Assembly: GCF_004337985.1 (NCBI RefSeq)
Contig: NW_021940918.1
Span: 434,001 to 498,000, forward strand
DNA from: Pyricularia pennisetigena
Lineage: Eukaryota; Ascomycota; Sordariomycetes; Magnaporthales; Pyriculariaceae
Length of the DNA: 64,000 nucleotides
Direction: 5' to 3'
A program made the translations under genes and the position numbers. This document shows, one piece after another, positions 26,426 to 37,442 of the stretch (position 1 is its first letter; the number at the start of each line of letters is the position of its first letter). The notes beneath the pieces are model-generated. The model worked only from the letters and a program-made list of their open reading frames with translations. It had not been told where the DNA came from and made no database searches.

Positions 26426-27187
26426 TCACGCCGTCTTCTCCTTCAACCACTCGAGCCACTGCTCAACAGACCACCCCGAGCTCACCTCATTAGCGACGAC
26501 ACCGTCCAGTATGACCGTGGGGCTCACGTGCACGCCGACCAGTCTCGCCATCTTGACAATGACCTTGAGGTCGGCCGTGACGCCGTTGCCGCTGTTGAGC
26601 GACCCGTCCTCGCCCGGCTTGTCGCCGATTTCGAGCAGGCCGTAGACCTCGTCCTCTTTCAGCCCCGCCGAGTCGGCGGCGAGGCGGGCCAGGCGCCGGT
26701 AGGTCTGGTTGCGCGACTCGCCGACGACGTTGACGTCAAAGTACTCCTTTTGCGCCGCGAACAGGGCCTTGCTAAAGTCCCAAAATCGCGAGGGTGCCAG
26801 GCGCAGCACGGCCACGGCGGCCTCGTGCACCAGCGTGCTGGACGGGTGCCACGGCTGGATCTGCTGGCGGAAGATTATCTGCACCTTGGACGCAAGCGCT
26901 GGGTCTGACTGCAGCTTTGGGGCTAAGTCATCGGCGACGGTCCTGAACATTTCTGTAGGTTTTTTTTTTTTTTGTTTGTTTGTTTTCTAGGTTAGTCTGG
27001 GTGCCAACTTTATTTGTCACGGTTATTTGTTTTCGTTTTGATATTCTAGGCGCTCCATACTTGCTGAGAAGGGGCACACATAGTCGAGGTAGAGCTCAAT
27101 GGTGTGTACTCCGGCGTGCGGGGCCGAGTTGGCTGCTGCATCGCCGAGCGGGAGCCTGTGGCCGCTGAATTTGGGTGGAAGAGCCAT
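26426..27187 (-). CDS. DsbA-like thioredoxin-fold protein with a single-cysteine CPFS motif
   Basis: Two exons in transcript order: 27187-27061 and 26952-26426, giving 217 residues. The protein starts MALPPKFSGHRLPLG and has the thioredoxin-fold strand and motif ELYLDYVCPFSAKMF with Cys38 as CPFS, not CXXC. It continues with a helical insert (HEAAVAVLRLAPSRFWDFSK) and the DsbA-type cis-proline region VGVHVSPTVILDGV, ending WSVEQWLEWLKE. The fold and order fit the DsbA/2-hydroxychromene isomerase/GST-kappa superfamily. With one active-site cysteine it is more likely a monothiol or glutathione-linked enzyme than a disulfide oxidase; this is inference. No signal peptide is seen, so a cytosolic location is likely. 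The two exons join as AAA (Lys) in the CPFSAK motif, right beside the active site. Confidence 0.8.
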
Positions 27188-27888
27188 TGTGAGTCCTAGA
27201 GGGTTTTTTTCTGGGTACGCAACTGATTTGGTCCGTACGAGATTCTAAGTTTTTCCAGTGAATGGTGAAGTTACTTCAAAGGCAAGCAAACTGTCTCGCG
27301 TTATCTTTGGGGGATGGTTACCCAGAAGCTTCTAATAGCGAGCGAGAGTTGGTGGGGTCGCTGAGTGAGCCAATGTTGCGAGGCAGTGACGCCATTTGCG
27401 TACTTTCCACAACTATCATTTGTGCACAAAGCATCTACTTGGTAAATGTATATTAATGCATTTTGCTAACTATAGGTCCCAATTCAACTTATATACTTTC
27501 AGTAATTTTACAAATACGACACAACGCGACTTGGATGACACGTTGTTACCAAAAGGAACCTAGCATCGGGTGTCTCGAGAGGATGCGTGTGGTTTGTACC
27601 TATGTGAGTATTTACCGTACGAGTAAGGTCGACAGACTCCTCAACAAAAAGAAGCAAAATCTCCACAGGAATGAATTCTCGGTATATATATGATAGGATG
27701 CCGATAAACTCATGGGTAGCCTTAATGCCTTGCACCATTAACTTACCTCGCCAACAGCAGTTACAGATAAATCAACGTCAACAACCCACCGGAGCCACAC
27801 CCAATTAACATCAATTTGTAATATAGACACGACGCTGAAAGGCTTATGTTTGATGAAGCTATCGACATCACAGCGACCATCTCCTCCA
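27188..27888 (-). promoter_or_regulatory. Tandem spacer upstream of the DsbA-like gene
   Basis: About 700 bases between two minus-strand genes. No coding region is supportable. It should carry the 3' end of the dioxygenase gene and the promoter of the DsbA-like gene. Confidence 0.4.
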
Positions 27889-29309
27889 TTAACCCACCGT
27901 ATTCTTTGCGACAACTCCCCTCGCAAATTCCCCAAACGTGATACCATGCTTGATATCAACCAGATCCCCGAGGTTTGGCTGCGTGAATACGGCCAGTGTG
28001 TTGCGCCCCACTCTCTTCATGTCGTCCGTCCTCGCACCCCTCACAAAGTGCGGCACGGCCTTGAACTTGCCCTCGGTGATCCTCTCGAGCGCCTCGCCCG
28101 TCTGGAACGCAATACAATCCCGTGGGATCTTGACCTGGACCGTCTCGCCCGTCCGCGACCGGATGTACAGGCCCGCGCGGGGATCCGGGGAGGCCGGGAG
28201 CTCGTCTAGCGCCTTCAGAGGCGTCTCCGTCGGGATGCTGCCGGGCTTGAGCCCCGCCGCCTCCTCATCCACGAACATGGCCGACGTCAGGCCGGTCAGG
28301 CACCCGTGATCCAGGTGGGTCGCGCACCAGTCGTCGTCCTCAGCCTCGTGAGCGCCAGCGGCAGTACCAGCCTCTCCCTCGGCGGGGTAGTAGTGCAGCA
28401 GCCTGGCCTTGGTGGTGGTCGAGGTCCTGACCATGTTTTCGAGGTACCCACCGGCCGGGTAGCCGTCGATCTCCTGCTGGGCGAAGCGGTCGCAGGCCCG
28501 GGCCACCAGCACGGCGACGTCAATAATGGTCTGGCACAGGCCCTCAACGGCCGGCTTGAAGCCCGGGAGCACGGCCTCGGCCGGCCACACGTTGGGCGAC
28601 AGGTACTCGGGGAAGTTGTCGGCGTTGTACTCGGCCGTCGGGGTGGCGCAGTCCAAGGTCCGATCCACGTAGAAGGCGCAGTTGGCGTAGAAGGAGCCCT
28701 TTAGCGCGTCTGGCTGGCCATTCTTGAGCGTCTCCTTGCCCAATGACCAGCCGGTCAGGTATTTTGCCTTGGCATTCTCAAGGCTCTCTGTGTATTGCCG
28801 TGTCAGTTGCTTTGGAATATTGGTACATATACAGACATGTGCAAGAGGGTGGGGCTCAGATTTGGAGCACAAAACACTGCGACTCCAGCCCCAGGAACCT
28901 ACCCAGCTCTTTATCGGGCAGATTGCCGAGATAAGACGAAAAGGAGAGGGCCTGGCGTCTGAGACGGTGAAACCCCTCTGGTACATCCTTGACTACCAAT
29001 ATTCCCAGTGAGTCTGGGCCAAAGGCTTGCTGCAGTGTCTCCAACGAGACGGAACCTATGTTACAGGAGCAAGTGGTAAAAACTTGTCAGCGAGCGCTCT
29101 GTTTTATATGTACCAAAGTAGTTGTAATCGTGGTACTATACAGCCAGTCGTACATAATTACAACCTTGGCGAGTGCCCGCAAGAAAGCAAAAAGTTTAAA
29201 AAAAAAAAAAAAGAAAAAAGAAAAAGAAACAAGGGGCCAGGCCGCTTATACCATTTCGAAGTTCCTCCAACGACACCGTGACTGCCTGTGCAATGGGTGC
29301 TAGTGCCAT
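27889..29309 (-). CDS. 2-oxoglutarate/Fe(II)-dependent dioxygenase (isopenicillin-N-synthase-like fold)
   Basis: Three exons in transcript order: 29309-29252, 29055-28903 and 28787-27889, giving 369 residues. It starts MALAPIAQAVTVSLEELRNG. It has the N-terminal DIOX_N-like region (LGILVVKDVPEGFHRLRRQA) and the jelly-roll iron site: THLDHG (His228, Asp230) and AVPHFVRG (His317). The usual 2OG-binding R-x-S is probably GRNT (Arg332, Thr334) after a short insertion. It ends ITFGEFARGVVAKNTVG. The family hydroxylates or desaturates small molecules; the substrate is unknown. There is no biosynthetic cluster around it: its neighbours are FRG1 and a DsbA-like gene. Homologues with this LxHYYPA/D-D-W-C-x-T-H-L-D-H arrangement are widespread in fungi and plants, so it may be a general rather than a secondary-metabolism enzyme. 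Confidence 0.88.
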
Positions 29310-29801
29310 TTCGTCTAATATTTCGAGTTAAAAGACTCTAAGAATGACCTTGTTTCTATGGCGACTTATTGGACAAAAAAATTGAGAGACAAAAAAAAAG
29401 AGAAAAATTCCTCAAATAGCCAACAAGAAGTCCGATGTCTCCCTAGGCGACAAGGTAGTAAAATCACATAGGAGTCACCCCTCCCAAACAGACAGAACGA
29501 CTGATCACCTGAGGGTGTGGGCATGGCATCAATGGTGGGATAGATAGCACTCGAGATGGGGCCCCTCAATGCAGGGTAAGATGTGGATGACAGGCATGAG
29601 CGGAGATTCTCCACATTGGGGGCAAGTGGAGAACTCAACTGAGCTTGATGAGGTATTGAAGCACTTGGGGTCACTTGGGTACCGTACCTGCATCACTCGG
29701 CGGTCAATTCAATTCCTTAACATCAACAAATCAACTCATTCAGCCTTTTCCAAGATAATTGCTCACAGTGTTTTAATCCATCACAGGGATCAAGACGGGC
29801 A
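29310..29801. promoter_or_regulatory. Bidirectional promoter: dioxygenase / FRG1
   Basis: A 492-base interval between divergent starts at 29309 and 29802, so both promoters must lie here unless the leaders overlap. An A run lies near 29391-29399. No specific element was identified. Confidence 0.45.
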
Positions 29802-30785
29802 ATGGTCAAGCCGCTCACCTTCAAGGGCGACAAAAAGCCCAAGAAGAGAAAGCGCCCCGCCGCCGAGGACGACAATGACGATGCGCCGGGATCCAAACAG
29901 GCGGCGGCCGACGCCGTCGACGAAGAAGCAGTCGCCAACGACGACAGCTGGGTCTCGGCCGAGGCCGTGAACGATGTCTCGGGCCCCGTCATGTTTGTGC
30001 TGCCCACGGAGCCGCCGTCGGCGCTGGCCTGCGACGCCGCCGGCAAGGTCTTCACGCTGCCCATCGAGAACATTGTGGACGGGAACCCGGCGAGCGCGGA
30101 GCCTCACGACGTGCGGCAGGTCTTTGTCGCGAACAAGATTGTCGGCACCGAGAACTTTCGGTTCAAGGGGCATCATGGAAAGTGCGTCGATTGTTTTCTT
30201 TATAACCTTTTTTGCTTGGCCCGTCATCCACGTGAAAAAAAAAAGCCACCACATTACAAAGAGTTGTGCATTAGCTTACTTTGAGACGCTTTGTTTTATT
30301 CTCTCCTCTATTGCAGGTATCTCGGGTGTGACAAGATGGGCATACTATCAGCAACCTCAGACGCCGTCTCCCCGCTAGAGTGCTTCGTCCTCATCGCGAC
30401 GCCAGACACCCCCGGCACGTTCCAAGTGCAGACGCTACGCGAGACCTTCATCGCCGTTAAGGAGCCCAAGGCCCGCACCGCCGCCTCAGCGTCCTCTTCC
30501 AAGTCGGCCAAGGCCGCCGCGCCTGAGGTCCGCGGTGACGCCTCGGACATTACCTTCGAGACCACCCTGCGCATCCGCATGCAGGCGCGCTTCAAGCCGC
30601 GCATTAAGGTGTCCAAGGAGGAGAAGGCGAGGGAGAGGATCAGTCGCCGGGAGCTGGAAGAGGCCGTAGGTCGACGGCTCGAGGACGACGAGGTCAGACT
30701 CTTGAAGAGGGCGAGGAGAGAGGGCGATTATCATGAGAAGCTGCTCAACCTCAAGATCAAGAGCAAGCACGACAAGTACGGCTGA
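29802..30785 (+). CDS. FRG1: FRG1-like protein
   Basis: Two exons: 29802-30181 and 30317-30785, giving 282 residues. It starts MVKPLTFKGDKKPKKRKRP, a basic nuclear/nucleolar-type signal followed by an acidic linker. The beta-trefoil (fascin-like) FRG1 core includes FVANKIVGTENFRFKGHHGK, then YLGCDKMGILSATSDAVSP across the splice. A Lys/Ala linker is followed by ITFETTLRIRMQARFKPR and a basic coiled C-terminus ending KSKHDKYG. FRG1 proteins are nucleolar, bind RNA and actin, and have been found with spliceosomal C complexes. The intron joins AA+G (Lys) within the highly conserved GKYLGCDK segment, which supports the splice. It is convergent with the WD40 gene, with only 117 bases between stop codons. 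Confidence 0.9.
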
Positions 30786-30902
30786 AAGGGGGAGAAGGTC
30801 AGTTTTGGGAGTTTGCTGTTTTGCGGTCGGGAAAGGCGTTGTGTCAGCTGGAGTTGTTATTAGCATGTCCTCGGGTTATTTTGTCTACTACCAGCGCTGC
30901 TA

Positions 30903-32403
30903 TTATGAGCCCGGTCTCCAAGCCTTGATCCGGCCATCCTCGCCTGCGGTGAAGACGACACGCTCTGCATCGAAAACACGGAATGCTCGCACGACTTCGG
31001 AGCCATGAGCTCCGGGCAGCCCTACGGAGGAATTGGTGTCAAAGTTCCAGCTTGCCCCTTTGGAGAAGTGCAACAGCTCAAATTTCTCCTGGCTGTTGTT
31101 TGTGTTTAGTTTTTTTTTTTTTTTTTCACCTGGTCAGCTCGAGGTTCTGTACTGGAAGAGGAAGAAAAGGGGACGAGAGGAAAAAAAAAAAAAAAAGAAA
31201 AAAGAAACGTTCAGGAAGACCAAGACAAAACGGCCGGGGAAAAAGAGGACATACTCAAGCAGACCAGCCCCCAACACGGCACCAGAAGCACCGCTCGGAT
31301 CGGCCTTGGGCAGCACGTTGGCGATGTACTGACACTGGGTAACCTGGCGCATGTCCCCAAAGTCCGCAGTGGCGATGCCTTTGTCCTGCTCCTCTGCGAG
31401 GTCGAAGAAGGCAAGCTTCTCGTCATGTGAGAGGGCAAAGACCTCGGTGCGGTTCAGGAAGCCGGCGTGGTGGACCGAGGCGCCATGGTTCAGGGTCTGG
31501 ACTATGACCTCGTCCTCGTCTGTGACCCGGAGGTCGTAGACGTTTACGAGGCCGTCGGTTGAGCCGGACAGCAGCGTGTGGCTGTCGGCTGGGTGGAAGT
31601 TTAACTGTATTTTGTGGTTGGGGAGTTGGAAATGTTCATGTCAGTGATACTTGACAGGCTGGAGGAATATATATATATATATATATATATCGCAACGGCT
31701 CGGTTTACCTCGGTGATGTCGTCGCTGTGGACTTCATTATATTGGATCACGGGGGCCGACTGTGTCCGTATGTCCCTATGCAGTCGGCGTGTCAAAATCA
31801 CAGTATAATCACGGGGTTTTGATTTTCTACTTTGAAATTCACCTAAACAACTCACCAGATGATAATGGAAGCTTGGTTGTTCTCATATTCGGTTCCAACA
31901 GCAACCATGTTGGCACCGGAACAACACGCCAGTGAACCAATGCTTGTCGGAGCCGTTCCTAGCCAACAGGAATAATAAATCAGTATCAAGTGCGATCATG
32001 ATTATGTATTCTTCTTGGCTATCTACTAGTATATAGATGAAAAAAAAGCTCGACAAATAAGAAAAAAAATGAAAGCCCATCCCGGCGTACCTATCTGTCG
32101 AGTAACCTGGGCAGCACCCACCCTCAAATCCCAGATGGCCACGGTCCCGTCGGACCCCGCCGTACACACGGTCGACTGGGCTTGATCGAAGGGGGCAGCG
32201 ACGGTGATGTTGGCGTGGGGAGTGCGCAAGGTGCGTATGGCGCCCTTGCCGCTCAGCGCTGAGGGGTCAAACAATGATAGCGATTGGTCCGTCGCTATGG
32301 CGGCGAGGCCGGCATTGAGGGGGAAGATGTCGATGACATATGGAACAACACCGCCCGCCGGGGCGGCGTAGCGGTGTTCGTCTACGTTTGTCAAGAGGTA
32401 CAT
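30903..32403 (-). CDS. WD40-repeat protein, WDR89 type
   Basis: Five exons in transcript order: 32403-32091, 31958-31856, 31775-31709, 31604-31255 and 31092-30903, giving 340 residues. WD repeats can be read as STVCTAGSDGTVAIWDLR, QASIIIWDIR (across a splice), LNFHPADSHTLLSGSTDGLV followed by NVYDLR, and a final VFTAGEDGRIKAW. Size, repeat order and the closing GLPGAHGSEVVRAF segment match the WDR89 family, whose function is poorly defined. The protein should fold as one seven-bladed propeller, probably a protein-interaction platform. The third intron carries an (AT)12 repeat and the fourth has homopolymer T and A tracts. The last splice (CTT GA to C CAG GAG) was chosen because it alone keeps the conserved C-terminal repeat in frame. 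It is divergent from HRD3. Confidence 0.82.
31667..31690. repeat. (AT)12 microsatellite in an intron of the WD40 gene
   Basis: Twenty-four bases of perfect AT repeat in the intron 31605-31708. Confidence 0.92.
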
Positions 32404-33063
32404 GATTGAGTTGGGCGGGTGGGAGGGAGCGAGGTGAAAAGCGAAGTGAAGGGTTTTGGGCTTGAGAATTCTAGTCTAGTGTGGGGATGGATAGTGGGAT
32501 GCCGACTAGTATAATGAAAACAGGCGCGAAGTCAAGTAGTAAGTTACGATCAAATAACAAATATTCCAGTTCTCTTCGTAGAAAATTTTTATTCTCTTTG
32601 CTCGTAGTGAACCTCAGAGTCAGTGCAGGCGTTAAAACAAACTTGAAAGAGGTACAGAAAACACACATGTTACCTGCCCCGAGTTTGCCCTACGAAAACC
32701 CGTTTTTCCAATCAACCATGTTAACTTTTACCATTTCAGGCACAGCCAACACCTGATTGTTGCAAGTGTACGATCCCGAAACATAATTTACTGTAACGAA
32801 GCCACCCCATCACCTGGATCCACACAGTGTATGTAATCTTACCCGTCCCTTCTCCATCACGTCAGTGAAGTTGACACCTTAGCGACTGCAGCTAAACCGG
32901 GTCCCTCATAAACAAAGTCTCGTCCAAAGGACTGACGCATGTTAATTACTGCCTGAGAACACCGTTGCGCCCTCCGCATACAAAGACACACCCAAACTAT
33001 CCAACGATGATGCGGCGACATATGTTACTCTGATAACTTCTCGTCCCGACACCAATTTCCGTC
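32404..33063. promoter_or_regulatory. Bidirectional promoter: WD40 gene / HRD3
   Basis: A 660-base interval between divergent starts. No gene or repeat of note. Short frames here have no recognisable family. Confidence 0.45.
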
Positions 33064-35773
33064 ATGGGTCGTGTCATCCTGTTTCTTTTCGGTATGTATC
33101 AAATCTAGTTCTCCTACCTACCTACTTTGACTATGTATGTAGGTGGGAAAACGCCGCCAACGTCCTGGGACAAGGCCACTCACCAAGAACAACCTTGCAG
33201 CACTCCTACACAGCCTGCCACTGATCGTCGGCGCCGAGGTCACCCATACAACCCAAGGTCAACATGCGGTCGTTGCTCAGGCAGAGGTAGCCCCCGGTGG
33301 AGGGGATGGTGGCCAGTCCGCCACGGCTAGGGAGCCTGGTGCCGACCTAGTCGATGCCGCCGTCCATGAACTCCGAAAGATCCAAGGCCCCGCTCACCAC
33401 CACCGGAAGAAGCGCCCCGGGTTCTTTGGTCAAATCGCCCGGCTTGTCGTGGGTGCCCTGCCCACCTTTCGCTTGACTGCACCGGCGCCCTCGAGCTCTT
33501 CAAGAGCTCCCACCGGACAGCTAGCCGAGGCTATCAAGTTGCTCGAGGAGTCAGCTGGCAAAAATAATTCCGACGCTTTATATCTCCTTGCAGAGATGAG
33601 CTTCTACGGCAACTTCTCCCACCCGATCGACCTGCCCCGCTCGTACAACTACTACCAGCGCCTGGCCGACACTACAGGCAACAGTTCCGCCATGTACATG
33701 ATTGGTCTGATGTATTCGACCGGCGTCGGGCGTGCAGTGGAACCGGATCAGGCCAAAGCTTTGCTCTATTATACCTTCGCCGCCCTGCAGGGCCACACTC
33801 GTGCCGAGATGGCGGTCGGCGCGAGACATTCGGCCGGAATTGGCACGCCCAAGAATTGTGAGCAGGCGTGCAAGTACTACAAGCGTGTGGCGGACAAGGC
33901 GATTGCCTGGTACCGTTCTGGACCCCCGGGTGGCATGAGTTGGTCCGTGGAGTCACATCGGATTTCCGACGACTTTGGCGGTGTATACGGCGAAGGCGCA
34001 AGTGTTTCAAGTGCAGGCATCAATGGCATCAACGCGCGCAGCCAATTCAATGAGCACGCATCTATCGGGGACATCATCGAGTACCTCGATTTGATGGTCC
34101 ACAAGGGCGACTTCCAGGCGTCTTTCAATCTCGGACGCATCTACTACGAGGGCCAACGAGGTCTGGATCGAGACTTGGTAGCGGCCAGGAGGTACTTTCG
34201 CAAAGTAGTTAACAAGTACTGGCTGAAGGGAGGTGGTGTCATCGATAATGCGCCACCGCAACTCGAGGCAGCTGCAGGCAAAGCTGCAGGCTACCTTGGT
34301 AGGATGTACCTTAGAGGGGACGGAGTCGACCAGGACTTTGAAAGGGCCAGGTTCTGGTTCAACCGTGGTATCAAGCTCGGGGAGGCCCAGTCGCAGTTCG
34401 GACTAGGGATGATGCTGCTGCATGGCTATGGCCAACCGAAGAACCTTGCCAGGGCCACCGATTTATTGAAGGCCGCTGCTGGCCAAAATCACGCATCGGC
34501 AAACGTGCAGCTAGGAGCTCTGTACCTCGACCAGGGCGGTCCTGAGGACATTCGCGCAGCTAACGACTGTTTTGAGCAAGCTGCTCGGTATGGAAACATC
34601 GAAGCACAATACTACCTCGCTGAGATGATATCTCATGGTGCCGGTCGCGATAGAAGCTGTAGCCAAGCGTTGAGTTTCTACCGAAGCGTAGCGGAGAAGG
34701 CTGAGCCGGTTGTGTCATCCTGGCTTAGCGCGAACCATGCCTACGAGGATGGGGATTTAGAGGCTGCGTTCCTGCAATACCTGGGCACGGCCGAGCAAGG
34801 CTACGAGAGGGCCCAGAACAACGTAGCATTCCTCCTCGACGCACAAAAGTCGTTGCTGCCACTCCCAGACTGGCTCACGCGCAAGGCTCCGACCCCCGAG
34901 CTACTAAAGGACCCCGCGCTTGGCCTGATATACTGGACGCGCTCGTCTCGCCAGGGAAATATCGACTCGTTGGTCAAGATGGGCGACTACTACCTTCAGG
35001 GGACGGGAACGGAGCCGGACGTGGACAAGGCGGTCCAGTGCTACCAGGGTGCGGCAGATTATCACCAGAGTGCCCAGGCGCTTTACAATCTCGGCTGGAT
35101 GCACGAGCATGGCATTGGGCTCGATCAGGATTACCATCTTGCCAAGCGTTATTACGATGAAGCACTCATGACAAACGACGAGGCATACTTGCCAGTCACT
35201 CTTGCACTTTTCAAGCTAAGGGCGAAGAGTGCATGGAACACCCTCACCAACGGAGGGATTAACTCGATTCAGGACGAACCTGGTAAGCTGCAAATTGGTT
35301 CCTTGTATTTGATGAGAATGTTTCAGACTTGGGACTAATTTACCCACCTCATCACAGTGCAAGGCAAAGACTGGTCTTGGGGCGAATGGGTAGCTAATTT
35401 CCTACGGGAAGATTATTTCTTTGAGGATGACGCCCACTTTGACGATAACTTTGACCACACCATGCCAGGCGGTGACGCAGCGTTGCCAGCCGAGTTGGAC
35501 GAGGGACTCGTGGAGACGCTTATAATCCTGGGACTGGCGGCGGCGCTTGCTTTTCTTGTTTACTACAGGCAGCACCGTCAACAGCAGCATCGGGAGGAGA
35601 ATGCGAGGAGGCTGGGTGCAGCGATTCAACAGCAGGCGCTGCAGCAGCAGGCAGCAGTAATTGGAGGAGCCGCAGGGGCTGGAGGAAATGCTCAAGCCGA
35701 CGACAGAGGGGTGTTCCCACCTCCAGATGACCCCGAGTTTCGGCAGTGGGTTGCTGGAGGAGTTGGCCATTAG
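33064..35773 (+). CDS. HRD3: HRD3/SEL1L, ER-associated degradation ubiquitin-ligase subunit
   Basis: Three exons: 33064-33091, 33201-35282 and 35358-35773, giving 841 residues. Hrd3 is the luminal scaffold of the Hrd1 ubiquitin ligase that receives misfolded glycoproteins. The start was set by testing acceptors. The 28-nt first exon joined to 33201 gives MGRVILFLFALLHSLPLIVG, a good signal peptide in frame with the rest; the acceptor before 33143 gives a frame that stops by 33330. About eleven Sel1 repeats follow (for example SAMYMIGLMYSTGVGRAVEP, AAGYLGRMYLRGDGVDQDFE, AQALYNLGWMHEHGIGLDQD). One transmembrane helix, TLIILGLAAALAFLVYY, lies near 757-776, then a short Gln/Ala-rich cytosolic tail. 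Type I ER membrane topology is expected. Confidence 0.9.
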
Positions 35774-36339
35774 GGGGGTGATGCTGACAACATTTGTACA
35801 TGATGACATTATGGCTTTTCATTCCAGATCGAGTCTTGTTTCTCGGCAGATTTCAAAATAGCAGTCGTGCGTTCAACTGTAGAAAGACTCGGGTTCATGT
35901 CGAGCGGAAAGGGATGAGGCATTCGATACTGTCTCGATTTGAATTGACCAAGGGAAATTATAGAACCAACAACTATAGTCCGCTTCTCCATTTGCGCAGG
36001 ACTGAGGTTGGTTGCAGGATTAATCGATAGATTAGGACCTAGCGCCTATTTTACCTACCGTATCTCTGGTACGAATGTACCGTGTATACTGCCCCTCCCT
36101 CAATTTAGCAGCACAGTGTAATAACGCTACGCTGTTTGGTACCGAGAACTATTCAAGTCCCTTAACTGTATAGGGACCTACGTTTGCTCGACCAGTACTG
36201 TACCATATTGTGGTTTTAATGGTCAACGAACAAAACAGCCATAATTTTTCATGGAGGCCTCCTCGTCCCCACTCGGCTTTGCGATTTGTGAAACACTGAT
36301 CGGAAGATTCTACGCTGGCGATTGGTCGACCAAAATACA
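35774..36339 (+). promoter_or_regulatory. HRD3-SFR1 spacer
   Basis: A 566-base tandem spacer holding the HRD3 3' end and the SFR1-like promoter. No gene is visible. Confidence 0.4.
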
Positions 36340-37442
36340 ATGAACACGCCAGCTGCGAAGCGGCGACGCATCGAGGCGACCAAGACGCTTAAGAAGCCGT
36401 TCCGGTCACCACTCATATCTCGGAGGGGCGGCGACAAGGAAGAAGCCAAGACAGGTTCCGGGAGAGAGGGGGTGGAAGACAAATCATTCAAGGACGCTGT
36501 GGTCACAGATCACGGCACCAACACAGTAGCAGCAGCAACAGCACCGTCGGCCGGCGCAGCACCATCATCATTAGCGTCACCATCACCGCTACGCACCAAG
36601 GTTCCGCGGAGGGCGGTAGACACTCGCGCACCTTTCAAATCGCCGTCAGTTGCTATCTCTTCGGCTGCTGCTCTCGGAGCCAAAGAACCCCAGCCAAATC
36701 ATGATTCAAAACCAGACGGGACTACTAGCAAGGAGGGGCCTTTGTCGCAAGTCGCGGCTGGAGCAGTAGTTCGGCCGTCGGACAAGCAGCTAAAAAGAGA
36801 AAACGGCGACGCAGCGGGTGCTGCCGCGGACGGTGACGATGAACTGCGGCATCTGATTGGTAAGTGGAAGGCGGCGAGCCGACTGGCTGCGGAAATGGTG
36901 TTTGATATTGCAAAACAGAGGGTCGACAGGTGTGTGATTTTCTTTCCTACTTTCTTTATTTTTTATTTTTTATTTTTTTTCTTTCTTTACTGCTGCTGTG
37001 ACCTGTGATTAATCGATTTTTTTTCAACCTCCGGGCTTTGTGCTTGGGGTATTTGGGACAAGCTACAGCGCGGGCGGACCAAAAGCCTGGAGAGAACAGC
37101 AGAAAAGTTGGGACGAGCCGGCGTCGGGAATGAGGGGATCCGACGATGGAGAAGGGCGAGAACTAGGGGGTGAGAATCAGCATGATTACGATGGAAGCAC
37201 CTGCAGCAACAATGATCGTGTTTCCGATGACGAATATGAACCAGCTGTGAGTCGTTTGAATATTTTGATCTTACTAGCTTTGAAGCATTCCCCACGACAG
37301 AAACCTTACTCTTTTCGTGTCAGCGCTTGTGCTAACCGACCCGTCTTGTGACAAGTTTACGATTGGCACGATGCTCAAGACTATGAACATTGACCCTGCC
37401 TTGCTCGGATACGATGAACACGAGGACGCATGGATTGATTGA
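36340..37442 (+). CDS. SFR1/Mei5-like recombination accessory factor
   Basis: Three exons: 36340-36929, 37069-37246 and 37356-37442, giving 284 residues. The N-terminus MNTPAAKRRRIEATKTLKKP carries a basic nuclear signal, then FRSPL, which matches the N-terminal motif of Sfr1 proteins. A long disordered Ala/Ser/Pro linker follows. The conserved core is LRHLIGKWKAASRLAAEMVF (coiled coil), and the protein ends FTIGTMLKTMNIDPALLGYD plus EHEDAWID, the expected C-terminal module. Sfr1 pairs with Swi5 to stimulate Rad51/Dmc1 strand exchange. The second exon has two possible acceptors six bases apart (exon from 37063 or 37069), both in frame. The third intron end has a GCTAAC branch site. Confidence is moderate because only short blocks are conserved in this family. 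Confidence 0.72.

Noticed and set aside
33127..33330. 67-codon frame at the start of HRD3
   Set aside because: It results from using the wrong acceptor; it stops early and lacks the Sel1-repeat frame.
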